DNA of 64,000 nucleotides, from contig JAVYIG010001820.1 of assembly GCA_035222895.1 (NCBI GenBank), forward strand, positions 186,001 to 250,000, in the 5' to 3' direction. The translations under genes were made by a program, and so were the position numbers. The notes under the pieces were generated by a model. The model was given only the letters and a program-made list of their open reading frames with translations, was not told the DNA's origin and did no database searches. Numbering within the stretch: the first letter of the stretch is position 1; every line of letters starts with the position of its first letter. Positions 8,776-21,800 of this stretch are shown one piece after another. Origin of the DNA: Strongylocentrotus droebachiensis (lineage: Eukaryota; Echinodermata; Echinoidea; Camarodonta; Strongylocentrotidae).

Positions 8776-11700
8776 TTATTTATTTCACGATCTTCAGAAA
8801 GTCAAAAGAGGACGCTTACCTAACAAAAGTCCCTCCATATTAAAATGAACACCAAAAAGTTCCAAACTTTAACCTACAATAGCGTTGCTGAACAATCTCA
8901 GACTGGGGCCTCCTTTGCCGACTACCTGGGTCACGATTCTTTTGTCTTGTAGTACGTCTTTGATGACTGAGAGATGTCTTATCTTTGTCCATTCCCCTGG
9001 TTACAATAGAAGAGCTTTCAGTAGTCTTGATGATCCAGCAGAAGAATACAACTCGGTGAATAAACAATTAAGATTGTTAAAGACAGACACAATAGAGATC
9101 CAGGGTGATCATGATGAGCTCCAGTGAATATCAAATAGCTGTGATCCTCATGAAAGGCTGCTTGTTGGGGTCACATCTGCTTTAATTTCACCAAGCATAT
9201 ATGTGGGACTGAAGTAACAAATAAGTAGTTTTCGCTTGGATTTTGAGGTAGAAAACTTGGATTTTACTCACTTATCCTCAGTTGACAAACTTTCAAAATG
9301 CTCCTGGTTGCTGATGAAGGTAATACACAAGTATCACATTGCTATACTCAAGATTGTAATGTGGTAAATTTAATCAAGAATCCCCTGACTTTTTGGACTT
9401 ACAATGTTTTTAAGATGTATACATTTTGGATTATGTGTCGAATGTTTTATGCTCTTGCATTTATACACGTTTTTTCCTCGATGCATACCATGTCATGTAC
9501 TACTGTTCTATTTATGGCAACTACAAAGCCTTTCACATACCATGCTTGTTGTATTACATTCTTTCAACATGCCACGCTTGTACTTTTCTTAGGCTGCTGT
9601 AAATTACTGCATTCACTACAGATGTACATTAACATTTTTAATCACCTGCTCTTGTGAAATTGTGTAATTCGTTTATTTATAGCTGTATCGCCTCTCATCT
9701 GTGTATTGCATACACAGCTTCAATTCTGGCAGGGGAGTATTTGTAGCGACTCATTCATTCGCACTACTTTTACTACATATCACGTCGGAGTCACCAATAT
9801 AGAGTTATGTTGTGTGATCAGTGAACACGCTTTTACAATATTCATTCACAATACCTCACACACTCATATCTCTAAATCATCAATCAGTCTAATGAGTTAG
9901 CATACAGGGAATGTAATAGAAAGTCCCTGGCTTCTAGTCTAAAAAGACCACTCGACGCTTCAGATTAGACTTCATTCACAAAACATCCCTTCACCAAAGT
10001 TCCTTCTAACGCACTTTCTATCACTTCTATCACATTCCCGAACAGGAATTGACGACCACTCGATGATACCTTCCGTATTAAACTAAAACTTCTCCACAAC
10101 CATCATTTCAACGGACGAATATTTAGACGAGATTTGGGCGAAATCACAAACTTACTAGAAAAATCTATTAAAAAGCAAAATATCACGAAGCATGGCAATA
10201 CGCACGGAACATACAACGTCTACTATCAGAATATCACGCATTCAATTGTCAGACCACCTATGTATATTACCCATGTGAAAGGTACATATAGCATCTTTTA
10301 CAATTGCAGGTGTTTGAAATTCCTTAACATGTCATTTTTGTATAGGAGCTAGGGCTTACCAGTTCTGTCCAGCTCATATAATCATTTCTATTACCATTTC
10401 CGGTAGCCTGACTAGTCCTGTGTATCCCTGTCTCTCTCCCTCTCCTCTCCTATCTCCTTTCCCCTATCGTTCATCCCCATACCCTCTAACTTATCTCATA
10501 TCTATATTCGAGTATTTAAAAACATATGATGTTTTAGATATAATTGTTTAATGATGATATTTATTATGAATATTCATTTCGGTTATATACCAGTGGAAGC
10601 AAATTGCCATTGTTATTTCAATATGGACCAATAAAATAATTTGAATACATCAGTCAGACGCTATTTTCATATCTCTGAAACGAGACGGTGAATCAAGTTA
10701 AAATAGGCCCTTTAAAAGTACTTTATTCATGTACATAACTAATAACTCGATGGATATAGAATTACGTCACGGCAACATCATTTCGAGGACTTTTTCTGAA
10801 ATCTTGATTCTACATTCAAGTCTTCTCCGAGCTTTTTCTCTAAATTACTTTCGCTTGATTTTCTCCCAGCTTCAAATATGATGTGGCTGAAAAATTTCTC
10901 TACATGGAAGGCCACAAGTCATTCCCTTTTTTCAAAAGTAGTCATCAGTTCTAGTTACCTGCTAAAAAGAAAGAACTTGGCAATTCTTCTCTTCACTTCC
11001 CAGAGTCAGTTTATTTAATGGAGTACTCCAAGGCTGATCTTCAACAGTTCATATTCAAAGTGCTTGCCTGAGGTAATCAAGTACATGTGTATAATTATGA
11101 TAATCACAAATATGGCGTAAGTCGATCTCCTATTGAAAGGCCACTGGCATCGGAAGGAGGGGGAGGGGGCTAGTATGTATCAGTTTATACTTGATGAAAA
11201 TGCGGGTCTTTCTCTCTTTCTAATTCTTTCTCCTCTCAATCTCTCTCTCTCTCTCTCTCTCTCCGCTTCGTGCTTTTGTTTTTATTCATTTGATGGGGGG
11301 GGGGGGGGAGGTTTTCTCGGCCCTGTAGCTATACCCGTTGAACATGAACACTAGTCATTCAAATACCGAACCAGTACACGAAAAAAGTTTCCCGGCAAGT
11401 TGAATTTTCTATTTGCATAACCTTTCTGCCACCTCTACCTAAAAGTGCTACAAAAGACCAGAGAACAAAGCATATTTGCCATCAACTTCATTTTTTGAAA
11501 TATGAAGATAGTACCTATTGATTTCAAGAGTAAAATCAAATAAAGGGAAAGAATTGAAAGGAATTGTATTGGAATGGAATTGAGATTGCATTTATCTTTT
11601 GTAATATTTTTAAATTGAAACTACTTCGTCATAGAACAGCTAACTTTACAGTAATTCTTTTAAAATTTTGATCCATGAAAATTGAGACAGAAATACCATT

Positions 11701-11990
11701 TCATTGCGACAAAAACAATCATGCTAATAATGTTTTATGACGTGATAATATGCAATGAAATATGTGGAAAGGCAAGTGAATTTGAAAAATAGGTTTGAAA
11801 AGTGAGTCCAACCATGGATCAAGAAATTGACAAAAATGCAATCACAAACAGAAACATCTAACTTAAACTACTTTCGTACTCTCTAATAGCTTGACGAGAC
11901 ACTTTCCTCCGGGAAATCCCCCACCCATCCATCCATACCCACTTAAAACTGATTCACGTTCATGACAAAGTAGTCGACAAACTTTAAACT
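8776..11990. other. Unannotated stretch
   Basis: I see no gene. The open frames (for example 9298-9657 and 10134-10352, plus) are of random composition without motifs. It contains a CT microsatellite at about 11239-11262 and a 14-base G run at 11295-11308. Confidence 0.4.
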
Positions 11991-11999
11991 TTAACCGCG

Positions 12000-12250
12000 T
12001 GAGCGCTACCACGGGACCCACTTAAACTACTTAGCATGCGCAGTACATCGGTCACGTGATTCGTTATCTCGAACACTCGATACGTGAGAAGCAGAGGAGA
12101 GCAAGCTTCCGCCTTACTAATGGATGAAAATGGGCGAAAGTTCCGCCTCTTCCTCTCCTCTTTCCCTTAATATCTTTGAATGATGTGCCGCCTTTCTTCT
12201 GGAAAGTGGCCAACATGACCGAAAGCATCGTTTTTAAAAAGTGACTAGAC
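12000..12250 (+). promoter_or_regulatory. Weak candidate promoter-like CpG cluster
   Basis: An NRF1-like site (GCATGCGCAG, 12034-12043) and a CACGTG E-box (12051-12060) lie 8 bp apart in a locally CpG-richer segment, a pairing common at housekeeping promoters. No convincing first exon follows; the nearest downstream ATG (12214) opens a 9-codon frame. It could equally be chance. Confidence 0.2.
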
Positions 12251-12320
12251 AATCACCTACTTTACAATGTAGGATAGTTTGGAGTTTTATTACAGGGTCT
12301 CTTAAATCTTTTAAATCGAC

Positions 12321-12490
12321 TAGGTGTTGTGGCGTGCGCCTGTAATCCAGCTAACAATGGAAGTTACAAACTGATTCAGCCGAGGACGCAGGTTCGAAAC
12401 TGAGTCACGTCTTTCGGATGATGACGTTTAAAGGTCGGTCCCCAGACGTAAATAATCATATCTGATCGATACACGTCTGTAAAAACACAA
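12321..12490 (+). mobile_element. SINE with a 7SL RNA-like head
   Basis: The start (GTTGTGGCGTGCGCCTGTAA, then TCCAGCTA) closely resembles the 5' Alu domain of signal-recognition-particle 7SL RNA, including its internal pol III A-box region. About 40 bp later a B-box-like GGTTCGAAAC appears. The rest (CGTCTTTCGGATGATGACG onward) is unlike 7SL and resembles tails of invertebrate SINEs. The element ends at a CA microsatellite. It could be a 7SL-derived SINE, a composite SINE, or a decayed 7SL pseudogene followed by unrelated sequence. Confidence 0.55.
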
Positions 12491-12518
12491 GACACACACA
12501 CACACACACACACACACT
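12491..12518 (+). repeat. CA microsatellite
   Basis: Runs of CA directly after the SINE, probably grown from its 3' tail. Confidence 0.85.
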
Positions 12519-15060
12519 GTTCAATGCGTTATTATGATGTTTAAATTGGTGCCATATTTACAATGTTTAAAGCTGTAATTGAAAGTAATGATGAGCAACA
12601 TTTTCGCTCTGAGTTAATAGGTACCATGTAAAATAGGAATGTCGGAGCCCAGTGAATACGACGACCGAATGTTGTCCACATGCTACGGGTTCGAATATAT
12701 GACACTGCACTAAACGTCCTTTGGCAATACATTATTCTACTTTTGTCACATTACTCTCCCACCGCTGAAGTTAGAGGCTAGAAATTCCTTCAATAATTGA
12801 GTGCCATGTCATGGAAGCTCGGCTCAGCCCGGTGATGTTAAGCATTTTGCATCCTCAGGAGATAAAAAGCGCTTTAGAAATCGAACAATTGAATAGCGAA
12901 TGGCTGTCATCTGTAAAATGGGACATCATAAATTAAAGAGTGCAACGTAATTTTTTGAAAAATTAAACTCTCATTAAAAAATAAACGTACAAAAACCCTA
13001 CAAACAAACAAGAAAATTCTTTGGTGATTGTGAATTGTTTTTGTTTTTTTAATGATGAAATGTTTAACGAAACCTCCACCATTTTCACTAGCTTTACCGA
13101 TATGATGCTTGAATTTGGATTTAAATGCATGAAATATCAGGCTATTTTAGACGGATTTATAAATTTCCATTGAACATGCAAAATTTACTGGGACATCAAA
13201 TTGACGCCGCCAAATAGTTTTAAATGTTGTTTTCAATCAGCATGATTATAGCTGGTAAATAGCAGATTGAAATCTTATGATTAATCAATGCTATTATATT
13301 AGCCATTAGTTGATTGATAAGCAATTGAATTTGGGCTGAAACAGATTATAATGCAGGTAATACTTCTTTGCTCGCATTCTCGTTTTGTTTTGTATGTTTC
13401 GTTTCAAGAGCCAGTTCCTGGCTGTGTCTACTCCAAATGGATTTTCCAATAAATATTTGATCAGGTATGACGGCCGACATTATCCTGGGGGAGAATGTTT
13501 GGGAAGAGCTATAGAGTCGTCTGTTTTTCCCCTATTATTTAACATGCCTCTAATATATTGGAAATGGTAGAAAATCTAAAAGTATACGTTGGTCGATTAA
13601 AGCCTTTGCTTGCTCCTTCATATAATCTCTGTGAATCAAAATAATGCGATAAAGCACCACCCCCTTAAAAAAAACATAGATGATAATAAAGGATAAGAGA
13701 AAAAGAATACATTGGAATAGAGCAATCTCTAGGCATTTTTTAATTGTATGTTTTTTTTTATATACTTTTCTAGTCAAAACAATAAAGCAAATGGCATTAG
13801 TTATTCATTATGGTCGAATGAGCTTAATAAGGGATAGGAACATTTAAAATTCTGAAATTATTTTCTGGAGGTTTATCAAATGTTACTTCCATAATGGCGG
13901 TGACAAGATAAGTGGAGAAGAAGATATGACTGCAAAGATCAAATTTAATTTTCCTTTCTATTTTGGGCGTCACGTCGACTCTGAAAACGTGTCAAATTTC
14001 ATTGAAGAATGTCAATGGAATAAATTGATGCGCCGTCGTTTTAAATTGAAGAAGGACTGTCCCGTCACCCGAAAGGAGACGATTTTCAAAAAACGAAACA
14101 AAAATGCGGAATGTTTGCTAAACATGCCGTATTTGAAATTTCCATTGAATATGGGGAGTTCAATTCATCAACAATAATTCATTCTCAAATTACCGGCTTT
14201 TAAAGTTTGATATTTGTTTTAAGTAACATAATTTAGGTGTACTCTCTTTATGCAGCAAACGCTTCTGTTTCATTTTGATATGTTTCCAGGCTATTGGTTT
14301 GTCTAATATGTAGAAAGACTACAAGAAGATGAGCACATGTGGTCGCCAAACGCCAGCAACTGACGGTGGCATCAAGGTAACAGTGATAGGTAGTTTGTCA
14401 ATGTCTGTTAATTTCTTTCACACTTTCACTTTCTCCCATTTTCTACTTGCCCCCATCCCCTCCTTCTCTCTCATTTCTCTCTTATTTTTCCCGTTTCTGC
14501 CTCACATGCTATACGTTGTTACTCCTCTTATACCCATAAATCTGCAATACATTCAATGAAAAAGAACATTCTTGTATAAAAGGTCTTTTCTAAAATTCTT
14601 TTTTTTCTCCTCCTCTTATTCTCGCTGATTCTCTTATGTCCTTTGGACACCGACAGTTGATAACCATGTTTATTTCTTTTGCACGTCGTAGCGTCGTCGG
14701 TAAAAGATAATTAAAAGAATTCTTTGTTGCATGTTGTTGAAAATGGGATCACTTCCAATAATCGATAAAGGCAATTCATCGTACCCTACTCCTAATGATG
14801 GTGTTCGCCTCTCTTTCCCTAGGGGCTTTGTCCGCATCCCTGACCATGAAAACGGAATGAGGAGAAGTAACCGTCAAGGAGACAGGAAAAATAACCAAGC
14901 AAGACTTAAATTGAATTCAAGTGTGGAGTATGTGGCGGTGTTTTGCAAACCAAATTCGAGATGAGTGCCTATCCGTGACTTCATCACCTACTTGACCTTT
15001 TGCCGGGACGAATTCCATGTCTGCCAAATCATCATCATTACGGTGTTTCTTGCCAGTAAT
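12519..15060. other. Unannotated stretch
   Basis: No supportable gene. Open frames at 13926-14177 and 14731-14964 (plus) lack recognisable motifs and lack splice or promoter context. A pyrimidine-rich region lies at about 14410-14520. Confidence 0.4.
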
Positions 15061-15063
15061 CAT

Positions 15064-15845
15064 GTCGTGCGTGTCCGTCATTTAAGAGGAACAAGGGGCC
15101 TGGGATGGAGGGGTGACGCTCAGGGGAGTTTGGCGTAACGTTGAGGTAGGATAATTTTGTAATATGTTCTTTTTTGCCCCCTTCCAGTTCCTCGGTATAT
15201 CGTCATCCCATCGCCGTATCGTTATCTCCGTCACGATGGTCGTAATCATGTTGTGCGTGTCCGTCGTTTAAGAGGTACAAGGGGCCTGGGATTGAGGGGT
15301 AAGGCTCAGGGGAGTGGACACAAGTTTGGCGTAACGTTGATGTAGGATAAGTTTGTAATGTGTTCGTTTTTGCCCCCTTCCAGTTCCTCGGTATATCGTC
15401 GTCATCACATAACCGTATCGTTATCTCCGTCACGAATGTCGTAATCATGTCGTGCGTGTCTGTCGTCTAAGAGGTACAAGGGGCCTGGGAATGGAAGGGG
15501 TGACGCTCAGGGGAGTGGGGACAAGTTTAGCGTAACGTTGAGGTAGGATACTTTTGTAATATGTTCTTTTTTTCCCCTTCCAGTTCCTCGGTATATCGTC
15601 GTCATCGTATCACCGTATCGTTATCTCCGTCACGATTGTCGAAATCATGTCGTGCGTGTCCCTCGTTTAAGAGGTACAAGGGGCCTGGGTGGACTCGGTA
15701 AGGCACAGGGGAGTGGGGACAAGTTTGACGTAACGTTGAGGTTAGAAAAGTTTGTAAGATGTTCGTTTTTGCCCCCTTCCAGTTCCATGGTATATCGTCA
15801 TCATTACATCACTGTATCGTTATTACCGTCACGTTCATCGTCATA
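15064..15845. repeat. Tandem repeat, four units of 186-200 bp
   Basis: Units start at 15064, 15250, 15449 and 15649, each opening with a variant of GTCGTGCGTGTCCGTC. Each contains AGGTACAAGGGGCCTGGG, CGTAACGTTGAGGTAGGAT and TTCCTCGGTATATCGTC. Units are alike enough to be aligned by eye but carry point changes and short indels (for example a missing 12-bp piece in unit 1). Confidence 0.9.
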
Positions 15846-16500
15846 CTCATCCTTATTATCGAAGTCATTACTTTCATCATCATCATCATTGCCATTATGA
15901 CTATCGTCTCCCTCTTCATAATCGTCACCATCGCCTATATTATCATCATCGTCGTCGTCATCGTTATCATCGTCATTGGCTTTAACGTCATCATCATTAT
16001 CATCATCATCATCATCGTCATCATCATCATCATCATCATAGTCATCGTTATCCTCTTCCTCTTCCTTGTCCTCATCTTCGTCCTCATCATCATCATCGCC
16101 ACGACCCTTATCTGCATCACCATCACCAGCATCATCATCTTCCCGAAGCCCACGTTTTCTACCAATAGCCTCTCATTTAGAAATTATCTTTGATTTTAGG
16201 TTCGCATTATTCGTTTAATGCTTCTTTGCCCAGTTACAAGATCATTACTATATTCCCTAGTCCTCATCCTTCTCCTTGTCTTCCTCTTCCTTATTATCAT
16301 CATCACCATTTCATCATTACCATCATCATCATCATCCTCATCATCAGCGCCATCAAAATATCATAATCATCATGATCACCATAACCATCGCCCTCATCAT
16401 CGCCATCGCCGTCATCATCATCGTCGTCACCATCATCATCATCACCATCTCATCAACATCATCAATAACAACAACAGCAACACAATAACAACTACAGATG
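15846..16500. repeat. Degenerate CAT/ATC trinucleotide tract
   Basis: Imperfect ATC/GTC repeats dominate 15860-16145 and return at 16290-16470. The long open frames in several phases here (poly-Ile, poly-Met, poly-Ser or poly-His) come from the trinucleotide period and are not genes. The tract begins where the last unit of the preceding tandem repeat ends; those units themselves finish with short CATC-rich sequence, so it probably expanded from the array edge. Confidence 0.9.
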
Positions 16501-17455
16501 ATCTAAAATATTATTTCCAATAACCGTAATTACTGAAAACTCCACCGTTGCCGCTGTTATCCACTACAGTACTTGATTACGCACAAGACTAGTGCCCAAG
16601 GCTGCTCGAGGCGATCCATTATTTACTCCGAAGTGTTAGCAAGGCTACCGATGCCGACGCTACCCATTCACCGTGTTCACCATCAATCTCATCAACCTTG
16701 CAAATCATTGTTTGTTTCATCATCATAATTATCAGGAGCATCATTTGCAATTCTTTTGTGTTTCATCTCAGTCTTACATATACAGCGATATCCAAGGTGA
16801 AAATGTGGCAGATCCGGGGGCACAATAAGGGGGGGGGGGGAAATCAAATTTGCCTTTGCTACACACCACTAAAATGAATCTTACACATTTGGGAAGCAGT
16901 CAAATTTAAGTACATTTACCCCCCCCCCCCTCCCTTATCTCTCTCTCTCTCTCTCTCTCTTTGTCTTCTCTCTGTCTCTCTGTCTGTCTGCCGTCCCCTT
17001 TTTTGGTTTAACCTATAGCCCCCCCCCCCCCCCCCCCCATCTCCACCGTTTGGTGAAGCAACCCTATTTTCAGTCCTTGAGTATAGCGATCAGGAGTGAT
17101 GCGCTAAGGCGAAGAAGTCGTAGGTGTACGAAGAGTGATTACGGTATATCGCATGTCCTAATCATCGTCTAGACGATCTTTTACGACGGCAAGGCTGCGA
17201 TCTTACGAAAGCCAAATAGATTACCCTTAATACATACATTTCAGGGATGGTTTCGAGGGATTTTGTGATGATAATTTGCCTCATCCGAAGCCTTGTTTAT
17301 CATTTTATCTGGATCCGTCGAGAGCACGGACATAATGCAGGGGATTAATGTAAATTGCCGACTAGATTGCGAACAGAAAGAATAAATAATTCCAACCTCA
17401 GACCAACTGAAAAGAAAGTCGTTAAATTATGAGATAAGACAGTGACATTACGCTT
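16501..17455. repeat. Simple-sequence region with G and C runs
   Basis: Contains a G run (16829-16840), a C run followed by CT repeats (16919-16961) and a 20-base C run (17019-17038). Nothing else is recognised. Confidence 0.7.
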
Positions 17456-18408
17456 CAGCCAATTTAAAGTCCCCCTGGGTACAGTGATTACGAAATTTAA
17501 AAGTTATTTCACTTTTGTCTGATCTTATGCAACCATTATGCCTCTTGGATTTAGCTTCAATACATCACGACTATAACTAGAATGAGGGAATGTTGTTTCA
17601 TAATTTCAGTCACAAGTGTTATGGAGCCATGGAGCCAATTTAAAGTGCCCACGGGTATAGTGATGACAACATTTAAAAATATATTACACATATTTTGTCA
17701 GATTGTATACAACCATTAATACCAGTCTGCCTCTCGGATATGGCTTTAATATATCAACACTATAACTGGAATGAGGGAAATGGAAATGTTTTTCATAATT
17801 TTTAGTCACAAGTATTATGGAGCCATGGAGCCAATTTGAAGTACCCACGTGTATAGTGATTACAACATTTAAACAATATTTCACTTTTGTCCGATTTTAT
17901 GCAACCGTTTACCATTATGCCTCTTTGATTTAGCTTCAATACGTCACGACTATAACCGGAATGAGGGGAAAGGAATTTTGTTTCATATTTGTAGTCAAAG
18001 GAATTATTATGGAGCCATGAGCCAATTTAAAGTGCCCACGGGTATACTAATTACAACATTTTACAATTAATTCACTTTTGTCCGATTTTATGCAACCATT
18101 CACAAATCTGCTTCTTGGATTTTGCTTTTATACATTACGACTTTAATTGAATTGAAGGAAAAGGATTTTTTTTCATTATTTTTAGTCACAAGTATTATGG
18201 AGCCATGGAGCCAACTTTAAAGTGCCCATGGGTATATTGATTACAACATTTATAAAACATTTCACTTTTGTCCGTTTTATACAACCATTTTGCTTCTCAT
18301 CAATCTGCTTCTTGGAATTTGCTTTTATACATCGCGACTTTAAATCGAATGAAAGGAAAGGGAAGTGTTTTTCATAATTTTTAGTCACACTTATTATGGA
18401 GCCATTGT
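17456..18408. repeat. Tandem repeat, five units of 175-197 bp
   Basis: Units begin near 17456, 17631, 17828, 18019 and 18209 with GAGCCAATTTAAAGTGCCCA or variants. Each contains CACTTTTGTCCGATTTTATG, a CATCACGACTATAACTGGAA-like block, and ends ATAATTTTTAGTCACAAG then TATTATGGAGCCATGG. Divergence between units is moderate. There is no coding potential; apparent open frames merely span repeat units. Confidence 0.9.
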
Positions 18409-18716
18409 AGTAAGCCTTCATTGTTTCGCACCTTTCCGCCGAGGGATTTACCTAGTAATTTGCCAAATGGATTTCTCAGCTTGCATGATGATTTTTTTAT
18501 TTTCTTCATGATACTCCCATGAATACTCTAGTGCACGATAATGTGATTTCAACACTTGCCTGCACATGATTATGTCCTTTCACCATCTACCATTGATGAA
18601 TTCATATCCCTTCATTTCCATCCATTGAGCTTCTTAATCAATGCATCTCTTTTGAACTGCGATGGGATCCCGCAAAACCGCCCACCAACATTACAATAGG
18701 GCGCCTCTGTAGAGCA

Positions 18717-18853
18717 CAGGGTAGGCTTTCACGAAACTGTCATAAGTACTAGTTCGCGGTGAACCGATTGAAATACGTGTATTAACTTTAACACGGGTTT
18801 CAACGGGATGTCGGTGAACTTGAACTCATGACGGTTTCGTGAAACGCCGCCCA
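18717..18853. mobile_element. Small foldback MITE
   Basis: An imperfect palindrome. The left arm (TTTCACGAAACTGTCATAAG then TACTAGTTC) pairs with the right arm, whose reverse complement reads TTTCACGAAACCGTCATGAG. The pairing continues inward to GTGT/ACAC and outward to CAGGGTAGGC against GCCGCCCAG. About 137 bp, non-coding. The superfamily is not identified, and no clear target duplication is seen. Confidence 0.65.
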
Positions 18854-18859
18854 GAGAAA

Positions 18860-21800
18860 CAAAGGCGACCGCTCACTAATAGTGTACTGGATATTAACGC
18901 AAAGCCCAAGCGCCATCACTTTGAAGCACCTCTTCATAATTTCGTCACGTGAGACCTTTCAAGCCACCGCCATCATCATCCCGTCATATCATGCGAGGCT
19001 CTCCCGGTCGATCAATTTCTCCGATCGGTTTCACTCACAGCTCGGATTGAATATCTTATCTTCCCCTGTTGAATATTTGATTTTAAATCTCAGCCCGCAT
19101 GCTCAAATCAAGGGCTCCTGAAAAGATATGGGATAATGATACCTTAAAGGTCGAGAAAGACAGGTCTGATTTTGTTTTAAAGTTGATTCCACCAAGTTGT
19201 TAAGATTTTATTGTTTCAAGCGTGTGAGCGGGATTGAAGTACGCGAAAGGGAAGGGGGGGGGGGTCGTTGCATCCAAACAACATCAATATCTTTAGCCTT
19301 AGTCTAGTCTATTGACTCATATTTGTACTTTATATAGAGTTGTCTTATATAGAATATGAACTTATTACGGACTCAAGTTAAACACGGATGGGCAGTTCTA
19401 TTAAACATTATTGTTTGTATCTAATACCTCAGGGGCCTATTCAACATTTTCTAAAATGGGACAAATATGCCCAAAACAAATTCACAGGCAAAACCAAACA
19501 AACAAAGAAATTAGAAAATAAAGAAATATAATACCACGAATTCAACAAAATAAAACAAAACACAAGAAAAAATAATGAAGGAAAAAATTAAAAGATATTA
19601 GAAGGGTAATCACGTTTTCACATTTACAGAGGGCTTTCTGGTCAGCAAAGACGAAGGGGCACATTGTGGGGCCTTTTTTTGGTAAATATTCAATCGGTTG
19701 TAAAAAGGGGTACCTCTAAATCCGCCGGTGGTGTATAGTTGATTGAACTTAGAATGAACATGGTTTGAACTTGTGAGGCATCTCAACCTGGGAGTCATCG
19801 GCACTTTTCACGGAACATTAATCAATGTCAACGAGGCTAGACTTTCCCCTCAATTAACCGGTTTGATGCCAGATTATAGTTCAAAGGGTCTTTATCCTAC
19901 TCCCAAGACATGCCCAGTGACGTATCCAGCAATAAATCGAGCCGGCGGACGCTAACCTCTTTTTAAATAACAAATAGGAATTACAAAAAACTACATGAAA
20001 TGAAAATATAACGAAAATAGCAGTGGCATTTATGTATCTATCTATAAACGCCATTTTTTTTTCTTCTCGGATAGCATTTTGGCTATAGGATCGGACTATG
20101 AACGCTTTTAGAGCAGTTATACTGATTTACCCGCTTGATGTTTTAAATATATTAGCACTGTAGAAAGAAATTATCGAATTATACAGTATACACAATAAAT
20201 GTCTGGCCTACTAGCACAGCAGTTAAGGCTTGAAACTTGTATCCTTTGATCTTTTCATCAAAGGACAGATAGCCACTCCTGGCGTATATGTTTTGCTCTG
20301 ATTCTGCAGATCTGCTATAGTTGCAGCGACCAAACATGCACGTAGTGAAATATCATCTTCATTGTCTGCGTCATCATGTAAATCAATCGTCTGTACTTCC
20401 AAGGCCCAAAACTGAAGTTGTTGCAATAGTTAGGCCTACATGTATTTGTTATAACCTTCTAAGAGCTGACAGAGCACAGCATTCCCTCTGATGTAGACAT
20501 ATACATAAAAACAAATACCTTTCTTTCTGAGATTATTTGGTTTCATGACCATTTACCCCTAGACTATAATACCTTTTCTTCATGACGTAGACACAACTTT
20601 AACAAACAAATAACAATTGTATCTTTTCATTGATTTTCAAGTTTTCACCCTGCTGCCGAGTCCCTAATATGCCTAATAATACAGCAACATGCAATATCCT
20701 TACTTATCAACACAAGGCTCATTTTCAGTCGGAATAAAAAGCAATCATCCTTGTGTAGTTTTGATCTTTAAAAGTGCGCGTCACCGCAGACGATTTTGTC
20801 GTTTGGAATGGCGCGGGAAGATTTGTTTAGATAATTGGGCGTGACGAGTGAGCGCGGGCCCATTTACCGCGCAGAATTTATAAACAAATTGTCAATATGA
20901 AAATGGATCCTGGACGCCGGACTCTAATGCCCGTACATTTCACAAATTACCTATGAAAATCTGTGATTGTAAATTTGTGGAGTGATATGATTCTATCTGT
21001 CAATTTCTAGGGCATCCTTGAGTCAGGGAATGGATGGGAAATGATTACGGTTACGTTCCATTAAAGATTTTAATGCTGCTCTCTGTTTTATTTTATAGGT
21101 CAGGGTACACGATTGAGAAGGAAAAAAAATGGAAAAGAAACTAGCAGAAATTTATTAGGAATGGTTGGTCATATCTTGGTCATTGACGTAAGCTTGATCT
21201 AAACATCTAAACATCTAGAAAATCCGAACATCTCGATAGAGAGAGAGAGAGAGAGAGATAGAGAGAGAAAGAGAGTGACAGCTGATTCTCATTTTCTGAT
21301 TGCGCCGAAAAATCAATGAGAAAATATGATGATTTACCCATTATTCAATACGCCTTAGTTTACCATCGAACTTGACAAAAAATGGATTTCTCTCAGCTAA
21401 AATCTTTATGTCACCGATTCTACACTGTACATGAGTACATACAAATCAAAGTGGAAAACGGAGAGCAAAGTTGTTTATAATACGAACAAACCATTAATCG
21501 TTTTACGTTTCTTCTCTTACCGCTAAGAAAATACATTGTTTACGTCTCCACATCTTCCCTCCTGCCCGCCTTACCCCTCTTTTGATCTCTCTCTCTCTCC
21601 CTCTCTCTCTCTATCTCTCTCTCTCTCTCCTTCTCTACCTCTCTCTTTCTATCCTCTTCCTTTCTCCCTCTCTATCATTCTCTCTGTTTATTCCTCCCTC
21701 TCCATTGGTTATTCACATTCTCTCTAAACATGCTAAATAAACTTGTCAATACATTTTTCTCTTCCTCTTTGTCTCTTCTTCTCGTTCTCAATTTCGATCA

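Noticed and set aside
15759..16193. Long Ile/Val-rich open frame (144 codons) and its opposite-strand Met-rich shadow
   Set aside because: Product of the CAT/ATC triplet tract; any frame through such DNA stays open. No start context or domain.
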